NCBI GenBank assembly: GCA_018902385.1
Contig: JABSSW010000114.1
Span: 1 to 23,704, forward strand
Reading direction: 5' to 3'
Source of the DNA: Physcia stellaris
Taxonomy: Eukaryota; Ascomycota; Lecanoromycetes; Caliciales; Physciaceae
DNA length: 23,704 nt
The position numbers were made by a program, and so were the translations under genes. The notes under the pieces are model-generated. The model had not been told where the DNA came from and made no database searches. It saw nothing but the letters and a program-made list of their open reading frames with translations. This document shows positions 10,848 to 19,799 of this stretch, one piece after another (the stretch's first letter is position 1; each line of letters begins with the position of its first letter).

Positions 10848-11194
10848 CAAATGACGTTAATTTTGATTAGAAATAAATTTCGTTTTGCGATTCGTTTTGC
10901 GATTATTATTTTTTCATCTGTTTTCATTTTTTTTTCATTTGTTTATATCATCATTTGTTTTGCATTTCGAATTTCACAACATCAAACAAACAATTTGCAT
11001 TCGTTTTTTGTTTTTTATTTGTTCATTGCATTTTTTATTGCATTTTTTCAACAACATTTTTTTCGCAAATATCATTGTATCAAATGAATTGATTTTGAAT
11101 TGAAACGTTTGATGAAATTGACGTTGAATTCGTTTTCAAATCACGTTAATTCGACGTTAAATTCGTTTTGACATCATTTGAAAACGCGTTCGAA

Positions 11195-11209
11195 ATTTAT
11201 AAACAACAT
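11195..11209. repeat. Half copy of the palindrome family
   Basis: Only the centre and right arm (atttataaacaacat) are recognisable. The left arm does not match. Confidence 0.5.
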
Positions 11210-12558
11210 CGATCGATTTTTTTTTTTCGTTACACGCAATTGACATCATGTCGATCAAACGCAAAATCACGTTTTCAAAAAAAAACGTTTTTATCAAGAA
11301 ACGAAAATCGATTGACATCAATAAATTCAACAAAAGCAAAACGATCGCATATAACGAAAAGCATGTCAAAGAATTTATGAAAAAAAATTTCGTTCACGTG
11401 TATTTCGTCGAAAATCGCATTGAGAATCACGACTTTCGCGTGACAAATTATTTAGAATTTTCAAATATCGCACATTTCAGAATTTTGCTGACAAAAGTTC
11501 AATTCATTCTTGAAAAATGAACAAAAATTCGTGACGAGATTAGCGACTTTTTTTCGTATCAAGACGTCGACTTGTTTGAGTGACTGAACGACACACAAAA
11601 ATTTAATGACATTGATGTCAAAAAAAATTTGTTCATTACTAATTTTGAGAAACAGAAATTTTTCGTCACGACGATTTTTTGTTCAATGTATCAATTTCTG
11701 AAATTTGACGAAAAAATCGATCGAAATACGATGTCAAAAAATGAAATTCATTATCACGATTTCATTTTTGAAAATTGATATCGAACATTTTGTTTTTTCA
11801 AATGATATTGACGAAAACGCACTCGAAATTTTCAAAAAAACGATAAAAACAACAAAAAACAAAACATCACAACAAAATCATCGTTGTTTTTCAACGAAAT
11901 TCAATTGCGCAATTACAAAATCAATTTCAAAAACGTGTTGAAAATCACGAAACAAACAAATGAAAGCGATTTTGAATATGAACTCGATGTTAAATATGAA
12001 CAAAAAATTGCTCGTATCATCAAATTAAATCAAATGATAAACGATTTCATCGATTTCAATTTGAAACAATAATTGATCGAAAATTCGTTTCGTTTTGTCG
12101 CAAAATTGAACGATACGATAAAACGCATCAAAACGCGTGACGATTACGATTTGCGAATTTTCAAACAAATTCGTCGTCATTTGTTCGATCGACGAATGAA
12201 TCGTTTGATCAAACGTTTGAAAAAAAAATATCGTTTTGTTTATTCGAAATTGATTGATAAAACGATCACGATAATTTCGAACATCGAAAATTTACGAAAA
12301 ATAATCAAACGTTTTTTCGACATTTAAAATTTTTTGTCAATTAACAAATTCATTTTCGAAAAACAAAACGACGTTCACGAACGTCGAATCGAAATCAATG
12401 AAAAAAATCGAAAAAAATTTTTCACGATTCAAAACAATATGAACACGCATACAGTCATCGTTAACGATTACGAAATTGCATGCGCAAAATTCAACATCGA
12501 TTTCGTCAATTTTTTGATTTTTGAACAATACGTCGAACAAATCGAATTCGAAACGCAA

Positions 12559-12657
12559 TTGAAATTTCATCAAATTGTCGTTTTTAATTGAATATTTCAA
12601 ATCGAAAAAGTGTTCGAAAATGCGATTTTGACAAACGATATGAAATTGAACAAAACA
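12559..12657 (+). other. SNF2 relic: Q-like motif and destroyed Walker A
   Basis: LKFHQ (12559-12573) corresponds to the family's LKxHQ. A TGA at 12589-12591 occupies the conserved Trp that follows. The Walker A relic NDMKLNKT (12634-12657) corresponds to D-[DE]-M-G-L-G-K-T, with both Gly replaced, by Lys and Asn. GGN to AAN is G-to-A change after a purine. Lys and Thr survive. Confidence 0.85.
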
Positions 12658-12734
12658 ATCACGACGTTGATTGTTATAACAAAATACGTTTATCAACACG
12701 AAACGATTCGATTCGTCAAAACGCAAAATTCATC

Positions 12735-12778
12735 GACGTCGTTTATAAACAACAACATGTCGTTTATAAACAACATAA
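12735..12778. repeat. Two adjacent palindrome-family copies
   Basis: gtcgtttataaacaacaacat (about 12738-12758) and atgtcgtttataaacaacat (12757-12776, shifted by the shared cat). Each differs from the consensus by a g-t-c-g for g-t-t-g change in the left arm; the first also has an extra aac in the right arm. They lie in frame in the SNF2 relic between Walker A and motif Ia and read as SFINNNMSFINNI. Confidence 0.8.
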
Positions 12779-12999
12779 TTGATCACGTTTTTTTTGATGT
12801 CGATTTTGATGTCGATTTTGATATCGTTCAATCGTCGAAAAAAAACGTTGCGAACATTGAACAGCATGAATTTTCGAATGTCGACACAAATTCAATTATT
12901 GACGTTCAATCAAAAAAAAACGCGAATAAAAAAGAATGAAACAAACAATTGTTGAAATGTCAAACGTTGATCGCGAAAATTCAAAATCGCAAGTACAAA

Positions 13000-13086
13000 G
13001 CGAATTTTATCGTTGTTTTTTCGCAAACTTTTTTCGTTTGAAATTTTGAAATTCAAAAGTTTTTTTCGAATTTGACGATAAAAATA
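13000..13086 (+). other. SNF2 relic: motif Ia region
   Basis: ANFIVVFSQTFFV followed by TGA (13039-13041), then NFEIQKFFSNLTIKIFA. The family pattern is [LI]-I-V-x-P-x-x-L-x-x-x-W-x-x-E-[IF]-x-[KR]-[FW]. The Pro position is now Phe and the Trp codon is TGA; the Glu and the following Lys-Phe persist. Confidence 0.85.
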
Positions 13087-13427
13087 TTCGCAAACAATTC
13101 ACGTTTTGATTTTCATCACGTTCGTCGCATGACATTGAACGACAATATGCGAAATTTGTTTCAATATTTGATCGAATTTTTGATATTTCGAAAATTTTCA
13201 TTCACGTCATTTTGACGTTTTACATCATTTTCGTTTTGCGAACGAAATATTCGCGTAACAAAAACGACGAAATTGCGAAAAACAAAATGCGCGAAACGAG
13301 ACGACGAACGCGAAAAAATGATGAAAAACATGATATCGACGATGACGAAAATATCAATAACGTCGAAAATTCGAACAACGAACAAACTGATTTGAAACGA
13401 TGAATTTTTGTGAAACGAAAATGCTTT

Positions 13428-13568
13428 GAACGAATGATTTTTGACGAAACGTAAAAAATTAAAATTGTTCGTTTTTTGATCACGAAGCAAATTTTGTCGC
13501 TCGAAATTGTTTTACGATTGTTGTTGAACGCGACGTCGATAATCAACAAAGTTTTCGATTTTTACGAT
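13428..13568 (+). other. SNF2 relic: motifs II (DExx) and III
   Basis: ERMIFDE-T-stop-KIK: Asp-Glu at 13443-13448 are kept, followed by ACG, TAA (13452-13454) and KIK. This matches D-E-[AG]-[HQ]-x-[IL]-K. LLNATS at 13521-13538 corresponds to L-[TS]-[AG]-T-P: Pro has become Ser (TCG) and the Thr/Ser position is Asn. The following text INKVFDFYDLLRIF is also typical of the segment after motif III. Confidence 0.85.
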
Positions 13569-14298
13569 TTATTGCGCATTTTCTGAGATGAAAATTTGAT
13601 TTCGATGAAAAAAAATATGTCGAAAATCAAAAATTACGACAAAATCAAAACGATTTTGATCGATCATCATTTGACGACGAACATGATCAAAAAATATCGA
13701 TAAATTTTGAATTCATACGTTTTCAAGAAATTTGTCAAGTCATTCACAAAAAATGCTTCAATAGATTTCGAGACGACGAATCGCGTGTTGTTTGTCATTT
13801 TCGTTTTTGTTTTTTTCGTCGCACGTTCGTCTCGATCATTGCAAACGTGATTGACGAAATTTTGCGCATCGATCATGACATTTTTCATGCAAATTGAATG
13901 CATTGCGAGATCGAGATGAACAACAATCAATTGAAACAATACGCAGTCATATACGATCGAGCGATTTCAAAATTAAACAGAAAATTCGATGAAAAATCGA
14001 AAATCGAATTGAAAAACATGACGACGCATAAACGTTTTTGTCACGCGACGATCGCGTCGAATCTCGATCAATTTTATCAAAAAAAAATCGTCTCGACGAA
14101 AAAGAAAAATTTCGAAAACTGATTGAAAAATATAAATTTGACAATGAAACATTCATGTATTGAACGTGAATCAAATTCGCAATCAAATTCGATTGCTTTG
14201 ACAATCGAAATGAATACGCATACGACATTTTGACAAACGTCGCGAAATTCTGTTTCACAATTCATTTGTGTCATCACATTTGTCGCAAACAAAATCGA

Positions 14299-14594
14299 AA
14301 AATCATCATTTTTTGCGAATGATCGTACATTCAATGATTGACGAAAATTTTTTTACAAAACACGAATTTCGAAACGATTGTGATTCGAACAAAACATAAA
14401 TTTGCAAAAAAAACGATGATCATGAACGAATTTAATCGCAAAAACAACGACGTTGATGTTTTGATCACGAACGTCAAATTCGACAATTTTGATCAAAATA
14501 TGCAAAACGATTGTTGCGATTGCATTTTCGTCGATTTTTGATTTTCAATTTTCAACGTTTCGCAATGTTTTGACGCATTCATCGCATGAATCAA
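14299..14594 (+). other. SNF2 relic: C-terminal helicase motifs IV, V and VI
   Basis: Motif IV: KIIIFCE with TGA for Trp (14299-14322), then SYIQ-TGA. Motif V: VLITNVKFDNFDQNMQN (14458-14508), matching V-L-[LI]-x-[ST]-x-x-x-G-x-x-G-x-[NT]-[LM]-Q with the Gly residues lost. Motif VI: AMFWRIHRMNQ (14562-14594), matching A-x-x-R-x-x-R-x-G-Q, in a different frame from motif V and so separated from it by a frameshift near 14555-14562. ISICHFYIL then continues as family members do (PVxVYxL). Confidence 0.88.
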
Positions 14595-15023
14595 ATTTCG
14601 ATTTGTCATTTTTATATTTTAAATTTCGATCATTTTTATGATCAAATTGTTCAAACGAACGTCGCGAATAAAATGTTGATTATTTTCGAATCAATAAAAA
14701 CAATCGAAATCATCACGAATAAAATTGACGCATTCAAAATTTTGATTGAAAACGAAATTTCGAATTTCATTGACGATATGATCAAAATTCGATTCGTGCA
14801 AAAAAAAACAAATTTTTTATATCAAAAACAATATGACATTCGAAATTTTCGCACGAAATGAAACAACGCTCGAAATTTGACGCAAAAAAATGAATATTTC
14901 GTCGAAATCGAATTTCGTCAACGTTTGAATTTGAAACAGTTTTCAATCGATCATCGCTTAAAACAATCGAAAAGTGATTTCGTTGATGAAATTTCTAAAA
15001 ATCGATTTCGTTACGATGCAAAT

Positions 15024-15043
15024 ATGTTGTTTATAAACAACAT
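15024..15043. repeat. Exact palindrome copy within the SNF2 C-terminal tail
   Basis: Exactly atgttgtttataaacaacat. It is read in frame as MLFINNI. About 18 bases further on, 15061-15086 is an imperfect relative (ttgacgttt...aaacgtcaa arms around ttataaac). Confidence 0.95.
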
Positions 15044-15060
15044 TTTTCTCGTTTTTTTTG

Positions 15061-15086
15061 TTGACGTTTTTATAAACAAACGTCAA
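15061..15086. repeat. Imperfect dyad related to the palindrome family
   Basis: The outer arms ttgacgttt and aaacgtcaa are complementary, around a centre containing ttataaac like the family core. The centre is not perfectly symmetric. It also reads in frame (FINKR). Confidence 0.5.
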
Positions 15087-15626
15087 AACGACATCGTTCA
15101 AAAATTCAAAGTCGATGCGAAAGTCTTGAAAAAAATGATCAAAATCGCGAAACGAACGCAACAAATGAAAAAAAATAGAAACAATCGACGCTCGAGACGA
15201 TCACAACAAATTCGATTTGTTTTTTTAATCGCGCGTTCGAATAGCGATTTTGAAATTTTTATTGACGAATTTTCATTCGCAATTTCATTCTTCGACAAAC
15301 ACTCGAATGATTCAAATGACAATTTTTTTTTCGATGAAATACAGTCGAAACGACAGAAGTCAAAAAAGTTTTTTTTTATAATGTTCAATTTGAAAAAAAC
15401 AATTATTTCAACAATGAACATCAAAAATCGTCGTCATTTTTCAAAATCGCGTTTTCGTCGATCATCGCGTCACGTTCGTCGTTTTTTGTCGATCGTTTTC
15501 GACAACACGATTTCAATTTCGAAATTTCGAATATTTTGTTTTTGATCAGAAATCGATTTTTCAAACAAATCAAAAAATTCATTTATTCAATTCGCAATTC
15601 GATTCGATTCGTTTCGAACAAAAATT

Positions 15627-15670
15627 GATGTTGTTTATAAACAACATCGATGTTGTTTATAAACAACATC
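15627..15670. repeat. Head-to-tail pair of palindromes forming a 44-bp perfect dyad
   Basis: Two 22-bp units, each the exact 20-bp consensus flanked by g and c (consensus at 15628-15647 and 15650-15669), abut directly. Because each unit is itself a palindrome, the pair is also a 44-bp palindrome. It lies about 80 bp after the end of the SNF2 relic. Confidence 0.97.
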
Positions 15671-16066
15671 GCATGATTTTTCATCGTCATGAACGTTGTT
15701 TCATCATTTAATCGAAATTTTGATTTCTATTTCGTTTTCGAAATTTTTTATTTTTTTTATTTTTTAACGCGAACTTCGAATCAATTTTTGTTGAAAACGA
15801 TTCAATGATGAATATCGAAAATTGTTTTAATTTGAAATATTCACATCGCGTTAACGCACGAAGTCGTGTATTTTTTTTCATTTCGCGAATGAATAACGAT
15901 CGACGAGTTTGACTTGTAAATAGTCGAAAAACGTTTGTGAACGTTAAATCAATTTTAAATCAATTGATAAAATCGTTCAAATTCAAACAATCTTTTCAAT
16001 AGTTAATATTTTGAATTTGAATGCAACAAAAAATTCGAATTTTTTTCTAACTCGTATTCAGATCGC

Positions 16067-16101
16067 ATATATAATTAATATATATATTTATATATATATT
16101 T
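16067..16101. repeat. TA-rich dinucleotide run
   Basis: Interrupted (TA)n with ttaa and tta breaks. Simple sequence; no function is implied. Confidence 0.8.
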
Positions 16102-16147
16102 GTTTTCAGCGTCATCATTTACGTATTTTTAAATTTTCGTATAATTA

Positions 16148-16169
16148 TCAATCGACGTTAGTCGATTGA
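16148..16169. repeat. Hairpin, 9-bp perfect arms with gtta loop
   Basis: The arms tcaatcgac and gtcgattga flank gtta. There is no adjacent T-run and the region is probably eukaryotic, so I do not call it a terminator. Confidence 0.5.
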
Positions 16170-16507
16170 CTCATTGACATTTTATGATCATTTCAATCGA
16201 AAACGATATCATTTTTGTGAACGAGTCATCGCAATTTCACAAATCAATTATTCGTTCGAAAATTTCGAATCATTTCGAACACTTTTGTAAAGAACACAAA
16301 AAAAAAAACATATTTTCAAACAAGCAGTCGCAATGAATTCATCTTCACATCGAACATTTATGCAGAAAATTTCGTTCAAATTCAAATTTAGATATGTCTG
16401 AAATTCAATCATCGTACATGTCAGCAAAATTCAATACATTTGATTTCACGAATAATTTCTTATTTTTTCAATCTGTTTGAACAAATTCTCGAACATCGCG
16501 AGTTCGA

Positions 16508-16810
16508 ATGAAAAATCTAATCGATGTACTTGCGCTCGAGTCATCGAAAACAAAACGAGACAAACGCGACAAAAATGTTCAGAACTTAAAACGTATCGTG
16601 AATCAACGCAAAACTTCAATTCCGAATGAATCAACACAGAGTGAAAATAGCACACTCAAGCAGTATGATGACGCGACAACTGAATTGTTAACAATGATTC
16701 GTATTACGCAAAAACACGTCAAAATCGAATTCAACATTGATCGTTTTTTGATAAATTATCAATTCGATTTTTCTGAATTCAAAAAAAAATTTTTCAATGT
16801 TGAACAGTGA
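16508..16810 (+). pseudogene. Unidentified frame, less eroded than average (100 codons)
   Basis: The frame is open for 100 codons from an ATG, with Lys/Arg/Asn/Gln-rich hydrophilic text (KTKRDKRDKNVQNL, then Glu/Ser/Thr-rich). Its first half (16535-16671) is repeated at 17807-17941. It retains CT and AG words (cactcaagcag, cagagtg) that the other copy has lost. It ends in TGA followed by a further open frame. No family recognised; one Pro remains (IPNES). Confidence 0.35.
16535..16671 (+). repeat. Diverged dispersed repeat, copy 1 (partner at 17807-17941)
   Basis: About 136 bp align with 17807-17941 in the same orientation, sharing blocks such as acaaacgcgacaaaaatgtt and gtgaatcaacgcaaa. Many differences are C/T or G/A at CpC, CpT or ApG: ttccg here against tttcg there, aagcag against aaatag. 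This copy keeps more of the ancestral C/G. Confidence 0.85.
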
Positions 16811-17109
16811 TTCAATGTCTTTTCAAATTCATTCACATTTGTTACATTGCTGCGCATTTTCATTATCGAAAAATTGATTTTTTTTATTCAAACGCAAATT
16901 TCATCGTTCAATTGAAATTTTCAAACGAACGAAACGTTTTCATTTTCGAATTTTACGAACAAATCATTTTTTATCGTTTCAAGAATTCTGAAACGGCGAA
17001 AAAATCAGACAACGTTGTTATTGACATTTACGAAAACAAGAAGTTTCAATTTCGAAACAAAGAAACATTGATTGACGCATTCGATTTTCATTTCGCTAAA
17101 CGTTATTGA
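16807..17109 (+). pseudogene. Unidentified protein-like frame (100 codons)
   Basis: The frame follows the preceding one with a four-base overlap (a one-base frame change) and continues past its TGA for some distance as protein-like text. Segments such as NERNVFIFEFYEQIIFYRF and DNVVIDIYENKKFQFRNKET look like beta-rich coding sequence. It may be the continuation of the 16508 frame after a frameshift. I do not recognise it. Confidence 0.3.
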
Positions 17110-17712
17110 AATGTTCGCATTTCAATCATTATCGTCGACTCGATGAACAAAAAATATCACGAATTGTCGAAATACATTGTTGCAAATTTTTGCGTAATTT
17201 TTGTTGCAAATCAAAACATTGTTGAAATTTTCACAAAAATCAATATTAATATTTTCGTCTTTTTTCGATGAAATTTCATCGAGAAACTCGTAAATCGTTC
17301 AACAAATTATTCCAGATTTTCTTAAAATTGACTGAAATACAAAACATGAATTTTGAATTTTCGTCGATCAAACATGATCATGATTGTCGTGTCTGAACGA
17401 AATCAAAAAAATTGATCAATGAAAAAAAAAAATTTTGATGAAAAATAACAATAACATTTGTTGTCGTCGAACAGATTCTCGAAAAAAATAAAACATTTGA
17501 ATTGAACGAAATTTGTAAATGACAATTCGAAAATATCGTCGAAATTTTTATTGTACGTCAAATCGTTATTTAGTTCGAAACATTGTCATTCGAATCGACA
17601 ACGTTGATTATGTAATTCGAATTCGAATGAAAAATGTTGTAAAATCGACAAATGCAATGATCATTAATTAATCAACACATAACATATTTGATTTTCGATC
17701 GTAATTAGCAAT
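17110..17712. other. Stretch without a called gene
   Basis: The preceding frame can be followed through several TGA codons to about 17250 (for example VDSMNKKYHELSKYIVANF near 17140-17195). After that I see nothing recognisable. Confidence 0.4.
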
Positions 17713-18033
17713 TTGATCATTTTTTTCATTCAATTCGTTTTTTATCATAATATTCGTTTTCGTTGTTGTTGCGTTAATCAAAATTCGTCAATGTATAAAT
17801 ATAAATTTCGAGTCGTCACAACGAAACGAAGACAAACGCGACAAAAATGTTCGAAAATTAAAATGTACGTGAATCAACGCAAAGTTTCAATTTCGATTGA
17901 ATTAACACAGAAAAAAACAACACACTCAAATAGTATAATGATTGTATGTCAATTAACGAAATTTTCCGGTGTTCGTTCAAAAGACGATTTGATCGACAAG
18001 ATTGCGTTAAACAGATGTTTTTCACGACAATAA
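17713..18033 (+). pseudogene. Unidentified frame containing the second copy of the 136-bp repeat
   Basis: Open for 106 codons, with Lys/Arg-rich text. Its middle (17807-17941) is the diverged partner of 16535-16671, but the repeat is read in a different frame here, so at least one of the two translations is not the ancestral one. A surviving tccggtg (17965-17971) shows that the 3' part is less eroded. No family recognised. Confidence 0.25.
17807..17941 (+). repeat. Diverged dispersed repeat, copy 2 (partner at 16535-16671)
   Basis: The same segment as copy 1, in direct orientation about 1.27 kb downstream. It shows more TT, TC and AA where copy 1 has CT, CC and AG, so it looks the more eroded of the two, although both carry private changes. 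Confidence 0.85.
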
Positions 18034-18348
18034 TTTTCTGACGCGTTTGAATCGAACGTTGTGATCATTTACGAATATTTTTGAAATACGAAATCAATTG
18101 TTTCAATGTCATTCGTTGATTGTCTTTCAATTTTCTGAACAATGAAATGAGTTTTCATTTCTATCGTTCAAAACACATTAATTTGAACGAATTTTGATTG
18201 CGTTATTGATTTGCGATGATTAACGTTTGATAACGTCTTTTTTTCAAATCGTTTCATGATCTTATTTCATTTGCGACCGAAATGATAATCTGTTTTCCAT
18301 TGCAATTGTTGATTTTGACAATTTCGTAAATTTGATAACGAGATATCA

Positions 18349-18540
18349 ATGAATCAGAAAATGAATGCAGTTTTGATCAGAAAGTAAATACGATTTTGAT
18401 GAAAAAATGATCTGACTTTGATGACCCAACTTTGATCAAAAATGAATGCGATTTGAATGATTGACGTCATAAATCTTTATATAAATTTTTTTTTTTCGAT
18501 TTGCTTTCTGTTTCTTTTATTTACATATTCGTATTTCAAA
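18349..18540 (+). promoter_or_regulatory. Element A upstream region: ~23-bp direct repeats and TATA-like box
   Basis: Words of the form tttgatcagaaaatgaatgc recur, with tttgat starting at 18372, 18395, 18417 and 18431 and a diverged unit before them (about 18349). tatataaat follows at 18478-18486, then a T-rich/pyrimidine stretch and ttcgtatttcaaaatgttcgcaaaa. The same order recurs in element B at 21923-22055 and, without the TATA box, in element C. The layout resembles a fungal pol II promoter or the U3 region of an LTR. A ccc triplet survives at 18424-18426. Confidence 0.5.
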
Positions 18541-18919
18541 ATGTTCGCAAAATAATCAGCAACGTCTGATTCTAACGCATTAAAAAATTATTGTCGTGAA
18601 AACATTTTTTCAAAAGAAAATTATCGTACACAGAACATCATCAACATCAATTAATACATCGTATACAATTACGTCAATCGCATTACACAAAACATCATCA
18701 ACATCAATCGATGCGTCGTATATCGACATTAACTGCATTACACAAACATCGTTAATATCAATCAATACATCGTATAGCAACATCAATCGCATTACACAAA
18801 ACGTAAATTATCAAACATCAATTAATACATCGTATAGCAACATCAATCGTATTACACAAAACATCATGACATTCGTTAAATTGTTGAATTTGTTATCGAT
18901 TTTGTTTGCAATTCATTGA
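18541..18919 (+). pseudogene. Element A transcribed part; short SNALKNYCR peptide then repeat peptide
   Basis: From the ATG at 18541 the frame (MFAK-TAA-SATSDSNALKNYCREN) is broken early but shares the SNALKxYCR core with elements B and C. Another frame from 18596 stays open for 107 codons and encodes repeats of TSINTSYSNINRITQ type, produced by the tandem array at 18635-18870. No family recognised. Confidence 0.35.
18635..18870 (+). repeat. Tandem array, units of 54-60 bp (about four copies)
   Basis: Units begin at about 18635, 18692, 18746 and 18800, with a partial unit at 18861. Each ends in 'attacacaaa' and contains 'aatacatcgtat' or a variant. Unit lengths of 57, 54, 54 and about 60 are multiples of three, so the translated peptide repeats with a period of about 18 residues. 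Part of one unit recurs in element C (22660-22715). Confidence 0.8.
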
Positions 18920-19245
18920 AATTTGTGCACACGATTTTCGATGATCTGAATATCGTTCGATTTTTGTTGTTTTCGCATGAAAACGAATCAATACGCAATG
19001 AGTCGACAAAATCAATTGTAAACGAAAAAAATCTTGACAAAATTAAAAAAAAACATGTATGCGAACGAAAAATGCACTTTCATAAAAATTTTTGAAAATG
19101 AAAATATGTTCAAATGACATGTCGACTCGAGATTTTTTGAAAACAACGAATAATGTAAAACTCGACATTCGTTTATGATTTTTGTTTCGACATACTGATT
19201 TTTTTTTTAATCAGGTAGGTTTGTCAAATCAATCAAAATTCATTC
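18920..19245. other. Stretch without a recognisable feature
   Basis: AT-rich, with no notable repeat or frame; a caggtagg word at 19212-19219 retains GG. Confidence 0.5.
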
Positions 19246-19355
19246 GAGTTTTCGAACGTGACAATGACACAACGAACACAGAATAATGAATTCTCGAACG
19301 TGACAATGACCTGACAACTTAGAATAATGAGTTTTCAACGAACACAGAATAATGA
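19246..19355. repeat. Short tandem repeat, three units ending in agaataatga
   Basis: Units at 19246-19289, 19290-19330 and 19331-19355. The first two share cgaacgtgacaatgac. The first and third share aacgaacacagaataatga. The third is truncated. Confidence 0.75.
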
Positions 19356-19799
19356 ACGAAATTTAAAGTCAATTTCGATACAATCATAAATTACGAAATA
19401 CAACATAAAATTTCACGAAAAACATGAAAAACTCGTACAAGTCATGATCGAGTATTTTTATACGATTAAATATTTCAGTTTGGACTTGAACAACAACGTC
19501 ATGATAAAAAGAAAAGTCGTCGTGATTACACGCGATGATTTTAAGTGTTAATTTAATTTCAACGATTGTTGTTTGAAATTTTCGATATTGCAATTGTTAT
19601 GCATGTTTTGAATGACAAATATGATATTTCGAATTTGAAAAAACATTTTTGCAATTGAATTTTTGAATTTCGAAAAAAACTCAGTGTGCAAAAAGCAATG
19701 TTCAATCGAAAATTTTCTAAATTTTTATTGTGAAAAATTATTCAACTTTTTATCGTTAAAATCGTTGTTCGTGAATGACAATCGCTGTCGATTGATCGA
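19356..19799. other. Stretch without a recognisable gene
   Basis: Short frames on the reverse strand (19384-19593) are unrecognised; nothing else is visible. Confidence 0.45.

Larger units (their letters stand above)
10241..11247. other. AT-rich stretch with no recognisable gene
   Basis: No protein resemblance was found. It contains palindrome-family fragments near 10643-10660 (diverged), 10829-10847 and 11195-11209. The frames at 10851-11103 are T-rich and translate to Phe/Ile/His-rich hydrophobic text that I regard as compositional. Confidence 0.5.
11248..15545 (+). pseudogene. SNF2-family ATPase/helicase pseudogene, frameshifted
   Basis: A SNF2 protein would be a nuclear DNA-dependent ATPase that remodels chromatin or acts in repair. 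The seven-motif core is traceable on the forward strand in this order: LKFHQ and a ruined Walker A (NDMKLNKT), motif Ia (FIVVFSQTFFVWNFEIQKF), Ib (ILTFYIIF), DExx box, III (LLNATS), a charged-Gln/Tyr segment after III (MNNNQLKQYAVIYDRAISKL), IV (RKIIIFCEW), V (VLITNVKFDNFDQNMQN) and VI (RIHRMNQ). Frames change at least four times: codons start in phase 1 (11884-13200), 0 (13212-~13805), 2 (~13806-14112), 1 (14113-~14555) and 0 (~14560-15545). Stops are mainly TGA, several at conserved Trp sites (12589, 13039). An N-terminal extension of about 430 codons and a basic C-terminal tail of about 220 codons flank the core. ATG 11248 is the first plausible start. The subfamily is not assigned, and the product cannot be functional. 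Confidence 0.88.
15671..16490. other. Intergenic AT-rich stretch
   Basis: No gene is seen. It contains a TA-rich run at about 16067-16101 (tatataattaatatatatat-like) and a hairpin at 16148-16169. Confidence 0.6.

Noticed and set aside
9086-11103. Small membrane proteins encoded by the T-rich frames (9086-9435, 10851-11103)
   Set aside because: The Phe/Ile/Tyr-rich hydrophobic text arises from T-rich top-strand DNA. The frames overlap one another and no start context or homology supports them.
11248-15545. A functional gene using TGA as tryptophan (reassigned code)
   Set aside because: Reading TGA as Trp restores some conserved Trp positions, but at least four frameshifts, TAA stops (12070, 12325, 13452) and destroyed Walker A, III, V and VI residues remain. 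TGG-to-TGA mutation explains the pattern more simply.
16067-16101. Replication origin or promoter based on the TA-rich run
   Set aside because: A simple TA repeat alone is not evidence in such AT-rich DNA, and no ordered gene start follows.
16148-16169. Rho-independent terminator
   Set aside because: The stem lacks a following T-run and GC-rich arms, and the sequence looks eukaryotic.
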